The position numbers were made by a program, and so were the translations under genes. A DNA stretch of 64,000 bases from Phaeodactylibacter xiamenensis. Its GTDB lineage: Bacteria; Bacteroidota; Bacteroidia; Chitinophagales; Saprospiraceae. Location of the stretch: positions 1 through 64,000 of the forward strand of contig NZ_JPOS01000012.1 of the NCBI RefSeq assembly GCF_000759025.1, in the 5' to 3' direction. Shown one piece after another: positions 42,737 to 52,335 of the stretch. The notes beneath the pieces are model-generated. The model was not told the origin of the DNA and searched no databases. It saw only the letters and a program-made list of their open reading frames with translations. Positions within the stretch are counted from its first letter, which is position 1, and each line of letters begins with the position of its first letter.

Positions 42737-43762
42737 CTAGTTGAACATTTTAAAGCAATTGTTATAGCGGGACGTTTTGCGCCGCCGCTGAGCTTCCTTG
42801 CTGTCCTCAAAATTAATCGTGAGGGAAAGCTCGTGGGTCCCTCCGGTATTGCCTAACGTCAGGCTATTGAGCGTGAGGTCAAAGCTGTAACCGAAGCGGA
42901 AGACGCCGTAACGGACGCCAAAAAGGGCGATCGCTGCATCGGCATTATTAATGGTGTGCCGGTACCAGGCACCTCCAAAAAAACTTCCGACCCCAAAATA
43001 CGCACCTCCGTTGATTTGTGCAAACTCTCCTTGCCTTACTGCAAGGAAGTTCGGAGATACAAACGCACTATTGCGGCTATTATTGCCTGCAATCAGGGGG
43101 ATTTGCCAGCCACCATGCAGCGTAATACGCAACGGCAGCCCCGCTCCCAGGTTCTCATTAATATCAAGAAGGCTTTCGTCCGGGCTGTTCAGGTGTTTCA
43201 GGGACAAACCCGCGTAAGCATTTTCGCTGTTGAACAGCAGCCCCGCTCCGATATCAACTGCGGTATTATTGAGGTTGACCGGGCGCTGTTCCTCGGTGGG
43301 GGCAGGCACACCGCCCCCGCCGGAAGCGCCAGTGATGGGGTCGAGCTGATCCAGAAAAATGAGCTGATCCCAATCGAGGCTCGACTGAATCATCCCGGCT
43401 TCCACCCCTATACGGACAGCGGATGTACGGTTAATTTTTATGCGGTAGCTGTACACCCCATGAAAGCGAGTAGTATTGTAGATGCCATTGCCTGCATCAT
43501 CGCCAAGAACAACAATCCCGAAACCGCTGTTCAGGTCCTCCAGCGACTGCTCGTAAGCTACGGAGTAGGTTTCGTACCCACCTTCGTAGTCCGCCCACTG
43601 ATTGCGGTAATTTACGGTAATACGGGGTGCAAAAGTCGTACCTGCAAATGCCGGATTAACCTGCATAGGGGCGGCAAAAAACTGACTGAACACCGGGTCC
43701 TGTGCATCAAGTGCAGTTGCCGTCAGTACTGAACAAAAAAGTATGGTGAGTAGTCTTCCCAT
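42737..43762 (-). CDS. PorP/SprF family type IX secretion membrane protein
   Basis: A 341-residue outer-membrane protein. Signal MGRLLTILFCSVLTATALDAQ is followed by the family opening DPVFSQFFAAPMQVNPAFAGT. Repeated amphipathic strands complete a barrel (for example VRIGVEAGMIQSSLDWDQL, NAYAGLSLKHLNSPDE, RFGYSFDLTLNSL). Members bind the ring complex or deliver T9SS substrates such as SprB. Which partner this copy serves is unknown, since Bacteroidota have many paralogues. It is divergent from porU. The basic C-terminus (EAQRRRKTSRYNNCFKMFN) is typical of the group. Confidence 0.9.
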   Translation of the reverse strand: MGRLLTILFCSVLTATALDAQDPVFSQFFAAPMQVNPAFAGTTFAPRITVNYRNQWADYEGGYETYSVAYEQSLEDLNSGFGIVVLGDDAGNGIYNTTRFHGVYSYRIKINRTSAVRIGVEAGMIQSSLDWDQLIFLDQLDPITGASGGGGVPAPTEEQRPVNLNNTAVDIGAGLLFNSENAYAGLSLKHLNSPDESLLDINENLGAGLPLRITLHGGWQIPLIAGNNSRNSAFVSPNFLAVRQGEFAQINGGAYFGVGSFFGGAWYRHTINNADAAIALFGVRYGVFRFGYSFDLTLNSLTLGNTGGTHELSLTINFEDSKEAQRRRKTSRYNNCFKMFN

Positions 43763-44005
43763 TAGGCTGTTTATTGGTCAATTGGTTCCCGCAACAAGAG
43801 AAATCATGCGGAGGCGACATTTCCGTATCTCTTAACGAGCAATACACGCTAACCTTCGCCGTTTTTCTGACAAACCTTCTAATTTTACAAAAGGCTCAGG
43901 CAACATACCAAATTTTTCGAAACTGGTTCGGCATGAGACTGTTAATTTTAAGGCTTAGCTAATTGCTTGACAAAAGAACTGCCCAACTTTTCAAAGAAGT
44001 ATACT

Positions 44006-47000
44006 ATGAAAATTTTTAACACCTTGTGTTTATTCCTGATCCTGGCAGCGCCCCTCCGGGCACAGCTCCCTATGGAAATCTCTAAAGAACTGGACTGGAC
44101 ATCCGAGCCACAGCGCGTTCTGGCCGATGGCCGGGTAGCGCATTACTGGGCTTTTGATGGAGCCATTCAGGGTGATGATGTCCTGCCGATCTTTTACCAG
44201 CGTTTCAAGGTGGAAGGACAGGGACAGATCCGGGTGGAAGTGCTGGATGCCTCCTATACTTCCTTTGGTTGGGAAAAAGCGCCCCTGGCTGCGGAAAACC
44301 TGGGCGAACAGCTGAACTTTGAAACCCGGGTCAACCGCCACCGGGAGGGGTATTACGGCAGCCTGAGCTTCGTGCCCATCATTAAAAGCGGTAGCCGTTA
44401 CGAGCGGCTCAGCAGCTTTAAATTGCGCATCAGTTTCCGGCCGGACCCGGGCAGCAACCTCGCTTTCCGCGGGCCCAACAATACCGAGACCTCCAAGCTG
44501 AGCGATGGCGATATTTACAAAATTGCCGTTACCGAAACGGGCATGCATAAGCTGACCTACACCTTCCTAAAGGATAAGCTGGGCATGGACATTGACAATA
44601 TCGACCCGGCCCGGATTCAACTACTGGGCATACCGGGCGGGCAATTGCCTTATTACTCTGAAGCTCCAAGAACGGATGACCTCGCAGAATTGCCCGTTTG
44701 GGTGTCCGGTGGCAATGACGGCAGTTTTGACAATGGCGATTACCTGGTATTTTACGGGCAGGGGGCTAGCATATGGGCTTACGACGAAGACGAAGGGAAG
44801 TTCTTTTGGCAGCAAAACCCTTACGATAGAGCCAATTACTACTTTATAAAGGTAAGCAGCAACAACGGGCAGCGCATTGCCGAGCAGCCTTCAATAAGCA
44901 ATACAGCCTACACCACTTCCTCTTATAACAACCGTAGCGTCTTTGAGCCGGAAGAAATCAACATCTTCCACGAGTGGTCCAAGACACAGGGTGCTGGCAA
45001 GGCATGGTTTGGCGACCACTTTAAAGTAGCCCGGGAATATACCTACCCGAACCTGTTCCAGTTTGACAACCTCGTACAAACCGAGCCCGTCTATGTGGAT
45101 GCCCGGCTTGCCTTGCGTGCCCGTATTGGCTCTTCCTTCCTAATGGATGTGGCAGGTCAGACCCTGGAGAGCAACCTGGCGAATTCCACCCCCGCTATTA
45201 ATACGTCCTCTGACAATACCTCTCAATATGCCCGCTACGCCAGAATATCCGATTCTATTTTTGTGAACACCAATAGCAGCGACGTCACCTTGCGCTACCC
45301 CTTTCCACAGGGCAGCGGTGATAACAGTGAAGGATGGGTCGATTGGGTGCAATTTAATGTACGGTGCAATTTGATCTACAGCTTTACCGGCGCTCAAACG
45401 GCATTCCGCGACATCGAAACCCTGAATTATCCTTCCTCCTCCTTTGAGCTGCAGAATGCCAATGAGAACCTGCAGATTTGGGATGTTTCCGCTCCTCTGC
45501 AGCCCCGGGCGCAACAGTACAGCCTCTCGGGCAACATTCTGCGCTTTGGAGTGGAAACCAGCAGCCTGCGCGAATTCGTGGCTTTTGACCCTGCTGGCAA
45601 TCTGTTGGTCCCCGAAGCGATTGGAGCGGTGCCGAATCAAAACATACACGGCATCACCGATGCAGATATGATTATCATCTATCATCCGGATTTTGAGGCA
45701 GGAGCCTTGCGCCTGGCTGAACACCGGGCAGATTTTAACAACATCTCCATAGAGCTGGTCACGCCGGAACAAATTTTCAATGAATTCGGCGGAGGCCGGG
45801 CAGAACCTACAGCGATCCGAGACTTTTGCCGCATGCTTTACGACCGCTCCGATAAGTTCAAATACTTGCTCCTGGTAGGAGATGCCTCCTTTGACAACCG
45901 GGATATTTATGAGCTGGGCGGCAACTTTGTGCCCTCCTATCAGGATGACAGCCTGCACCCGGTTTTTGCTTACCCTACGGATGACCTCTACGCGGTGCTT
46001 TATGGCAGCAGCTCCAATGACCCGCTGCGGGGCGACCTGAATATTTCGGTCGGCCGGCTGCCCGTAAAATCCAATCAGGAACTGGAAGGCATCGTCGACA
46101 AAATTGTACACTACGACGAAAGTGCAAGTACCCTTGGAGACTGGCGAAATCAGCTGGTTTTTGTAGCCGATGACGGAGATACGAATACGCATCAACGGGA
46201 CGCAGATGACGTCGCAGAGGCCGTTCAGGCTCAGGCACCGTTCATGAACCTCGAAAAAATTTATCTGGATGCATTCCCCGAAGAGTCTACGCCCGGTGGA
46301 GAGCGCTACCCACTGGCTACCGAACAGCTCAACCGGTCTGTCTTCAAAGGTGCATTTGCCGTGACCTACCTGGGTCATGGTGGCCCCAAAGGCTGGGCAC
46401 AGGAGCGGGTGCTCAATATTTCGGATATCTTGGGCTGGGACAATAAAAACAACATGCCCATCTTCATCACTGCTACCTGTACCTTTACTGGATTTGACGA
46501 CCCCTCCTTCGTTTCTGCAGGAGAAGAAGTGCTGCTCAACCCGCGGGGAGGAGCGCCAGCTTTAATGACTACCGTACGCCCTGTTTTCACAGGGGGAAAT
46601 AAGCGCCTGACGGCCAATGCGATGGAATATATCCTGTCAAAGTCGGAGGAAGGGCTGCCCTACACGGTGGGAGAAGCTTATCTGCTCGGAAAAAACCAAA
46701 CAGACGATACAGATAACACCCGAAAGTTCACCCTCATCGGCGACCCGTCAATGCCTTTGGCGCTGCCCAGGTACAACGTAGCCACTACATCCGTCAATGG
46801 CGTGCCGCTCAACCCACAGGATTCTTTGCGAAGCGATACCCTGCGGGCACTGCAAAAAGTAACGATTGCAGGAGTCGTACTGGATAATAACGGGAATGTG
46901 GATACCGACTTCAACGGCATCGTCTACCCCACCCTGTTCGACAAAGCGCAAATCGTCAGCACTCTGGGGCAGGGCGAGAATAGCGTATTCAATTACCGTA

Positions 47001-47887
47001 TTCAGAATAATGTGATTTTCCGGGGCCGGGCGTCGGTCGCTAACGGGCAGTTTGAGTTCACCTTTGTAGTGCCTAAAGATATCAACTACGAGCTGGGCAG
47101 CGGCAAAATCAGCTACTACGCAGCCGATGAAAGCCGGATGCTCGATGCTGCCGGGTCTTACGAAGCCATTCAGATCGGCGGGACCGACCCTAATGCCATA
47201 GCCGACGATATGGGGCCACAGGTGGAAGTTTACATGAACACAGAAGACTTTGTATTTGGCAGTGTGGTAGACCCCAAACCGACCCTGCTGGTTAAGCTTA
47301 GCGATGATAACGGCATCAACGTGGTGGGCAACAGCATCGGCCACGATCTGGAAGGCGTGCTGAATGAAGACACCCAAAATGCACTGCTTCTCAACGACTT
47401 CTACGAGTCAGAGCTCGATGACTACACCAAGGGGACCGTTCGCTACCCGATGAATGAACTGCCGGAAGGCCGTCACCGCATTGAGGTCAAAGCCTGGGAT
47501 GTGGCCAATAATTCCGCGACGGGCTATACGGAATTTGTCGTCGCCGGATCAGGAGAGGTCGCCCTGCAGCATGTACTCAACTACCCCAACCCGTTTACCG
47601 ACCGCACCTGTTTTCAGTTTGACCATAACCTGGCCAATCAGGAAGTCGACGTGCTGATTCAAATCTATACCGTTGCCGGCCGCCTGGTCAAAACCCTGCA
47701 GCAAACGATGGTTACCGATGGTGCCCTGCGGCAGGACGACTGCATTGAGTGGGATGGCCGGGACGACTTCGGCGATCAGCTGGCCCGGGGCGTTTACTTG
47801 TACAAGGTAAAGGTAAGGGCACTTGGCACCGGCTTGCAGGCACGCACCGGCGAGAGCGAGTTCGAGAAGCTCGTAATTTTGAAGTAA
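44006..47887 (+). CDS. porU: Type IX secretion system sortase PorU
   Basis: A protein of 1293 residues. The ATG at 44006 begins signal MKIFNTLCLFLILAAPLRAQ; an earlier TTG would add 13 residues without value. After an N-terminal beta region comes the gingipain-type (C25) peptidase domain: LLVGDASFDNRD, then His791 in YLGHGGPKGW and the nucleophile Cys825 in ITATCTFTGFDDP. PorU removes the C-terminal signal of T9SS cargo and attaches the protein to A-LPS or related lipids. Its own C-terminus carries a type A-like domain (LNYPNPFTDRTCFQF ... GVYLYKVKVRA), as in known PorU. porV follows directly. Confidence 0.94.
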   Translation: MKIFNTLCLFLILAAPLRAQLPMEISKELDWTSEPQRVLADGRVAHYWAFDGAIQGDDVLPIFYQRFKVEGQGQIRVEVLDASYTSFGWEKAPLAAENLGEQLNFETRVNRHREGYYGSLSFVPIIKSGSRYERLSSFKLRISFRPDPGSNLAFRGPNNTETSKLSDGDIYKIAVTETGMHKLTYTFLKDKLGMDIDNIDPARIQLLGIPGGQLPYYSEAPRTDDLAELPVWVSGGNDGSFDNGDYLVFYGQGASIWAYDEDEGKFFWQQNPYDRANYYFIKVSSNNGQRIAEQPSISNTAYTTSSYNNRSVFEPEEINIFHEWSKTQGAGKAWFGDHFKVAREYTYPNLFQFDNLVQTEPVYVDARLALRARIGSSFLMDVAGQTLESNLANSTPAINTSSDNTSQYARYARISDSIFVNTNSSDVTLRYPFPQGSGDNSEGWVDWVQFNVRCNLIYSFTGAQTAFRDIETLNYPSSSFELQNANENLQIWDVSAPLQPRAQQYSLSGNILRFGVETSSLREFVAFDPAGNLLVPEAIGAVPNQNIHGITDADMIIIYHPDFEAGALRLAEHRADFNNISIELVTPEQIFNEFGGGRAEPTAIRDFCRMLYDRSDKFKYLLLVGDASFDNRDIYELGGNFVPSYQDDSLHPVFAYPTDDLYAVLYGSSSNDPLRGDLNISVGRLPVKSNQELEGIVDKIVHYDESASTLGDWRNQLVFVADDGDTNTHQRDADDVAEAVQAQAPFMNLEKIYLDAFPEESTPGGERYPLATEQLNRSVFKGAFAVTYLGHGGPKGWAQERVLNISDILGWDNKNNMPIFITATCTFTGFDDPSFVSAGEEVLLNPRGGAPALMTTVRPVFTGGNKRLTANAMEYILSKSEEGLPYTVGEAYLLGKNQTDDTDNTRKFTLIGDPSMPLALPRYNVATTSVNGVPLNPQDSLRSDTLRALQKVTIAGVVLDNNGNVDTDFNGIVYPTLFDKAQIVSTLGQGENSVFNYRIQNNVIFRGRASVANGQFEFTFVVPKDINYELGSGKISYYAADESRMLDAAGSYEAIQIGGTDPNAIADDMGPQVEVYMNTEDFVFGSVVDPKPTLLVKLSDDNGINVVGNSIGHDLEGVLNEDTQNALLLNDFYESELDDYTKGTVRYPMNELPEGRHRIEVKAWDVANNSATGYTEFVVAGSGEVALQHVLNYPNPFTDRTCFQFDHNLANQEVDVLIQIYTVAGRLVKTLQQTMVTDGALRQDDCIEWDGRDDFGDQLARGVYLYKVKVRALGTGLQARTGESEFEKLVILK

Positions 47888-48021
47888 TTTGCAATATGTT
47901 AATTTTTTTAACTCCTGAAATGCAACCTTTGGTACGCCGTTTGTAGTATGTATTTCAGTGAGACCCGATCCTCCTATGATAAGGTCTTGTCAGAAACACC
48001 CCCTACTAGTCTACAAACTTG

Positions 48022-48029
48022 TATATTTG
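48022..48029 (+). promoter_or_regulatory. Candidate -7 promoter element TATATTTG for porV
   Basis: It fits TAnnTTTG and lies 32 bp before the porV ATG, a typical distance. No TTG at -33. It suggests porV can be transcribed apart from porU, which ends 135 bp upstream. Confidence 0.5.
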
Positions 48030-48060
48030 CAACATCAATTGGAAAAACCGTGAGCGTCTC

Positions 48061-49278
48061 ATGAAAAATTTACTCTTTAAACAACTCCTTCTGCCCGTAG
48101 CGGCCCTGTTTATTTTCGTTGGGCAAGCGGACGCACAGTGCTACGAAGAAGAAGGCAGGTTCTACAACCTAGACGGTACACCTTGTACGAATACCGTTGT
48201 TTCTGCTGTCCCGTTCCTGCGTATCGTAGCGGATGCCCGCTCGGGCGCGATGGGCGATGCAGGGATTGCCATATCTCCGGATGCCAACGCCATCCACTTT
48301 AATGCATCCAAGCTGGTCTTTGCCGAAGAAACCTTCGCGATGTCAGCAACTTATACGCCCTGGCTGCAAAACCTGGGGCTGAATGATGTCTACCTTGCTT
48401 ATCTGACCGGCTTTTATAAGCTGGATGATTTGCAGACGCTCGGCTTTGGGCTGCGTTATTTCTCCCTGGGCAGCATTCAGTTTACGGACCAAAATGGCGA
48501 GCCCCTGGCAATCGGCCAACCGAACGAATTTGAAGTTTCTGCTGCTTATGCCCGTAAACTGACAGACAACTTCTCTGCCTCCCTTACGGGTAAGTTTATC
48601 TACTCCAACCTTGCTGCCGGTCAGCAGGTGGAAGGTGGCGAAACCATTGAGCCTGGCGTTGCCGGTGCTGCTGACGTAGCCTTTACCTACCGCACAGATA
48701 TAGACACCGACCGCGGTGATTCAGAGCTTATGGTAGGGTTGGCATTGACCAATATCGGGTCGCGTATTACTTACACCAACTCTGTTGTGCGGGACTTTCT
48801 ACCTGCCAACTTTGGCCTGGGCGCCGCTTACACTATGGAGCTGGACGAGTACAACAAACTGACGCTGACTGCCGATGTCAATAAACTGATGGTTCCTACC
48901 CCTTGTCAGGGAGATGGTTGTGATGAAACCGGCGAAATCGGTATCGATGATTACCGGGAGCAATCTTCCATCAGTGGTATTTTCTCTTCCTTCAGCGATG
49001 CGCCGGAAGGATTGCGGGAAGAGCTCACGGAGCTGATGTACTCCTTCGGCGTTGAGTACTGGTATGATAATCAGTTTGCCGTTCGTGCAGGTTATTTCAA
49101 TGAACACCTACAAAAAGGTGGACGGAAGTACCTGACGGTAGGGTTGGGCCTGAAGTACAATATTTTTGGCCTGAACTTTTCTTACCTCGTACCGACCACC
49201 AATCAGCGGAACCCGTTGGACAATACCCTGCGGTTCTCTCTGCTGTTTGACTTTGGTTCAATGGGCGAACTCGAATAA
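48061..49278 (+). CDS. porV: Type IX secretion shuttle protein PorV (LptO)
   Basis: A 405-residue outer-membrane barrel of the FadL-like family. The chosen ATG gives signal MKNLLFKQLLLPVAALFIFVGQADAQ. The family opening is VVSAVPFLRIVADARSGAMGDAGIAISPDANAIHFN, in parts diagnostic for PorV. The barrel ends with NPLDNTLRFSLLFDFGSM. PorV binds the C-terminal domain of cargo leaving the SprA translocon and hands it to the PorU attachment complex. It lies directly after porU, the usual order, and is closed by a shared bidirectional terminator. Confidence 0.93.
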   Translation: MKNLLFKQLLLPVAALFIFVGQADAQCYEEEGRFYNLDGTPCTNTVVSAVPFLRIVADARSGAMGDAGIAISPDANAIHFNASKLVFAEETFAMSATYTPWLQNLGLNDVYLAYLTGFYKLDDLQTLGFGLRYFSLGSIQFTDQNGEPLAIGQPNEFEVSAAYARKLTDNFSASLTGKFIYSNLAAGQQVEGGETIEPGVAGAADVAFTYRTDIDTDRGDSELMVGLALTNIGSRITYTNSVVRDFLPANFGLGAAYTMELDEYNKLTLTADVNKLMVPTPCQGDGCDETGEIGIDDYREQSSISGIFSSFSDAPEGLREELTELMYSFGVEYWYDNQFAVRAGYFNEHLQKGGRKYLTVGLGLKYNIFGLNFSYLVPTTNQRNPLDNTLRFSLLFDFGSMGELE

Positions 49279-49301
49279 GCAGCAAGGCTAACAAGAAAAA
49301 C

Positions 49302-49342
49302 AAAGCCCGGCACTTCACATGGAGTACCGGGCTTTTTGTTTT
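49302..49342. terminator. Bidirectional terminator between porV and rnpB
   Basis: AAAGCCCGG (49302-49310) pairs with CCGGGCTTT (49327-49335). T-rich tracts follow on both strands (TTTTTGTTTTT on plus, TTTGTTTTTC on minus). It serves porV from the left and rnpB from the right. Confidence 0.8.
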
Positions 49343-49343
49343 T

Positions 49344-49790
49344 GCTGCAAGCCTGTAAGCCGGATTCTGTATCCCGGTCAAACCGGGACCTCTGTCATTT
49401 ATCTAGCCCTGCCCTCACGAGCAGGGTCGAGCTGTCTACCCCTCCCGAATCACCGGAGTGAGCTGAGCGAGCAACTCAGCCAGGCGTATGCCCGATCGGG
49501 ATGTACGTGACATTTCAACCCACGAGGTTTACCCCTCCGCTTTGTTGCCAAAGCAGAGCGTGCGCTCTTACCGCACGTTTTCACCCTTGCCCACCGAAGC
49601 CTCGGCGAAGGCGGGCTTGCCCACCTGCCAACAGCTACGGTATAGGCGGTATAGCTTTCTGTGGCACTTTCTGTCCCCGGCGTAAGCCGAAGCCCACCCG
49701 TTAGGTGGCGTGGCGCTCTACGTTGTCCGGACTTTCCTCACCTGCCGGGCGTACCCGGCAACCGCGACAGAGCAGCCGGCAGCAGCGGGC
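49344..49790 (-). ncRNA. rnpB: RNase P RNA, bacterial type A
   Basis: The catalytic RNA that trims tRNA 5' ends. On the minus strand the 5' part has the universal GAGGAAAGTCCGGAC (49741-49727). The 3' part has AGATAAATGACAGAGG followed by ACAGAATCCGGCTTA (49370-49356), the P4 partner. The ends, defined by a P1 helix of GCTGC near 49785 with GCAGC near 49346, give about 440 nt, normal for the type. A protein-like frame on the opposite strand through this region is an artefact. The exact 5' end is uncertain by several bases. Confidence 0.95.
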
Positions 49791-49813
49791 AATGTACAAC
49801 TTTTTCCTCAATG

Positions 49814-51313
49814 CTATGCTTTCCAGGGCGACAGCAGGTCTGCGATCTTGCGGTCATTGCTCAAACGGGGGACTTTGTTCTGCCCGCCCAGCTTGCCTTG
49901 CGTTTTCATATAATTTCGAAAGGCATCCTTTTGCATGACCTGAATTTTGAGCGGCCGAAGGATATTCCCGTCGATCAGGTCCTGGTAATAGATATTTTGC
50001 TGCACCATTTCCCGGTCCAGATCAGCAGCAAACTGCTCCAGGTCATCCGGGGCTTCCTGAAACTCCACGAACCACTCATGGTAAGGGGTACCACCCTCAG
50101 GCGGGCTCACCTGCGGAGCCACGGTGTATTCTACCACCCGCACCTGATGCCGGGCCGCTGCCGCATTCATGGCTTCTTCCACTTCCTTGCCGATAACGTG
50201 CTCGCCAAAAGCCGAGATATAATGCTTCACCCGGCCGGAAACCACAAGACGGTAAGGGTCTTTGGAAACAAACTGCACGGTGTCGCCGATATTATAGCCC
50301 CAAAGCCCGGCATTATTATTAATGATGAGTACGTAGTTCACGCCTACTTCCACCTCATCCAGCCAAAGGCGGCGCGGATGGTCGCTATGGATGTCCTCCA
50401 ACGGGATAAATTCAAAGAAAATACCGGAGTCAGCATTGAGCAAAAGCCCGGGCTCCGTTTGCGAATCCTGGAAAGCGATGAACCCTTCGGAGGCCGGATA
50501 GGTCTCCACACTATCTATGCGCTCACCCACCAGGTTCTCCAGGGCTGCACGGTAAGGCTCAAAATTGACGCCACCGTAAACAAACATGGAGTAATTGGGG
50601 AATACCTCCTTCACAGTGCGCTTGCCCGTGCGCTCCAGCAGGCGCTCGTAGTACATCTGCACCCATGGCGGAATACCGCTGATGAGGCGCATATCTGCCT
50701 GCATGGTTTCGTCTATAATCCGCTCCAGTTTTTCTTCCCACTCCTCTATGCAATTGGTCTTGTAGCTCGGCAGCTGATTGGTGCGCAGCCAACCGGGCAC
50801 TTCATGGTTGACGATGCCAGAAAGCCGGCCGGTAGGAATGCCCCCCACCTCTTCCAGCTCCGGGCTGCCGGACAGAAAAATCATTTTGCCATCCAGAAAG
50901 CGGCCATTGCCGGTGCGGGCATAGTAGTTGAACAGGGCATTGCGGGCAGACCCGAAGTGGTTGGGCATGCTGTCTTTGGTCAGCGGAATGTACTTGACGC
51001 CGGAAGTCGTGCCGGAGGTTTTGGCAAAATACTTAGGCAAGCCCGGCCAGAGCACGTCCTTTTCCCCTTGCTTAATGCGTTCCACATAAGGCTTCAGCGC
51101 CTCGTAGTCCCGTACCGGCACCTGATCACGGAAAGCCTCGTACGGCATTCCCGCCTTCAACTGATGGTCTCGGCCGAAACGCGTATGCTGCCCCCTGGCC
51201 AGCAATTGTTGGAAGACTTTGCGCTGAGCACCTACCCCATCCGCGGACCAGCGGTCGATATCGCGGGCAATTTTTTTTGCAAATGGCTTGAGAAGGAAAG
51301 ACTTAAACCCCAT
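49814..51313 (-). CDS. GH3 auxin-responsive promoter family protein
   Basis: A 499-residue member of the GH3 family, acyl-acid-amido synthetases of the adenylate-forming superfamily. The start at 51313 (MGFKSFLLKPFAKKI) is the usual one for bacterial members. The P-loop-like motif is FAKTSGTTSGVKYIPLT at about residues 100-116. YPASEGFIAF and GLWGYNIGDTVQF represent the second and third ATP/substrate motifs. Plant members join amino acids to jasmonate or auxin. Bacterial substrates are not known. The stop lies close to the 5' end of rnpB, so rnpB may be transcribed from a promoter near or inside this gene. Confidence 0.92.
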   Translation of the reverse strand: MGFKSFLLKPFAKKIARDIDRWSADGVGAQRKVFQQLLARGQHTRFGRDHQLKAGMPYEAFRDQVPVRDYEALKPYVERIKQGEKDVLWPGLPKYFAKTSGTTSGVKYIPLTKDSMPNHFGSARNALFNYYARTGNGRFLDGKMIFLSGSPELEEVGGIPTGRLSGIVNHEVPGWLRTNQLPSYKTNCIEEWEEKLERIIDETMQADMRLISGIPPWVQMYYERLLERTGKRTVKEVFPNYSMFVYGGVNFEPYRAALENLVGERIDSVETYPASEGFIAFQDSQTEPGLLLNADSGIFFEFIPLEDIHSDHPRRLWLDEVEVGVNYVLIINNNAGLWGYNIGDTVQFVSKDPYRLVVSGRVKHYISAFGEHVIGKEVEEAMNAAAARHQVRVVEYTVAPQVSPPEGGTPYHEWFVEFQEAPDDLEQFAADLDREMVQQNIYYQDLIDGNILRPLKIQVMQKDAFRNYMKTQGKLGGQNKVPRLSNDRKIADLLSPWKA

Positions 51314-51403
51314 ACGTATCAGAATTTCCTGCAAAGGTAGTACAAATCAGAAAGGGCACAGCCTGTGCCGCACCCTTTCAAGATATAACTATGCGAATTT
51401 TTC

Positions 51404-52087
51404 TTACTCTCTTAAATCCTCAACGTAGTAGTCAGGATAATCAGATTTATTGAAGGCAAAGTGCCCGGCGGGGAAGCGCTTATTAGGAACAAGGCTGTCA
51501 AGGCTGAGCTTATAGCGGGACCCATCGCGCCCAAAAGCTGTCACACTAACCACATCCTTGCTCGCTTTGCTGACATTCATGCGCAGCTTAGTATACTCCG
51601 CATTGCGGTCCATGGGCTTAAACTCAATCTGCTGAACGACCTGCCCCGCTTCCCGTGCTTCACCGGTAATGAAGTAGGCAAAATCGCCATGATCATAGAA
51701 ATTAAGCAAGGACTCCGGAGAAAGGACCATGCCCCCCATCTCTGCCTCATCGGGCATATTGTTGATTTGAACCTCCTTATTGTGGTCGAAAATCATCCAC
51801 AGCGTTTCCCCATCGGAAATGACGGTCTGACTCGCCATGCTCATGCGGAATTTATCACCCTGCTTGGCAATTTTCCCTTTTTGAGATTCAGTAGGCTCCT
51901 CCGGGAACGTGATATCAAGTGTAAAATCGGCTCCAAGGGATTCCAGGCTCTCGAAGCGCTTCCGGATTTCATCCAGAATGGCCTTGGCGCGCGGGTCAGA
52001 ATCTTCGGCACTGCTTACTGTATTGTCCTGGGCGAAAGCCGGCATGAGATAAGCCAGGAATGCGGCGGAAAAGAGCAATTTCTTCAT
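51404..52087 (-). CDS. LolA-like outer membrane lipoprotein carrier protein
   Basis: A 227-residue periplasmic protein with signal MKKLLFSAAFLAYLMPAFAQ. It has the LolA-type half-barrel pattern: FESLESLGADFTLDITF, then GKIAKQGDKFRMSM, VISDGETLWMIFDHNKEVQI and PESLLNFYDHGDFAYFITGE. The C-terminus ends with FAFNKSDYPDYYVEDLRE. LolA carries lipoproteins across the periplasm. Its neighbours do not include Lol transporter genes. It is upstream of the GH3-family gene on the same strand, 90 bp apart, possibly in one transcript. Confidence 0.88.
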   Translation of the reverse strand: MKKLLFSAAFLAYLMPAFAQDNTVSSAEDSDPRAKAILDEIRKRFESLESLGADFTLDITFPEEPTESQKGKIAKQGDKFRMSMASQTVISDGETLWMIFDHNKEVQINNMPDEAEMGGMVLSPESLLNFYDHGDFAYFITGEAREAGQVVQQIEFKPMDRNAEYTKLRMNVSKASKDVVSVTAFGRDGSRYKLSLDSLVPNKRFPAGHFAFNKSDYPDYYVEDLRE

Positions 52088-52335
52088 GTATGTCTGTCTT
52101 ATGGTTTGTCCTTAAACGGGCAAATTACGCCGTTTATTGACCGCCTAACAAGAGCATTGGGGTTAAAGTTTTTTTAAAGGTGAGCGCTGAAGGCCGTGAT
52201 CGGCCGGCTTGGATAGCAAGCCATAGTCACGCCCGGCGTACGGCTTGTTCTTTTCCGAAACCTTTTGCCCTGTGCCGCGTTTAGGAATAAGCCCACCAAT
52301 CGTACCATCATTTATTAAGGATATATTCAATCTGA

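Noticed and set aside
45140-46378. Minus-strand open frame of 412 codons
   Set aside because: Fully antisense to the porU peptidase region, which has clear catalytic motifs. The antisense frame is a codon-usage shadow.
49661-51340. Plus-strand open frame of 559 codons
   Set aside because: Antisense to the GH3-family gene and running into rnpB. Translation is low in structure and has no domain.
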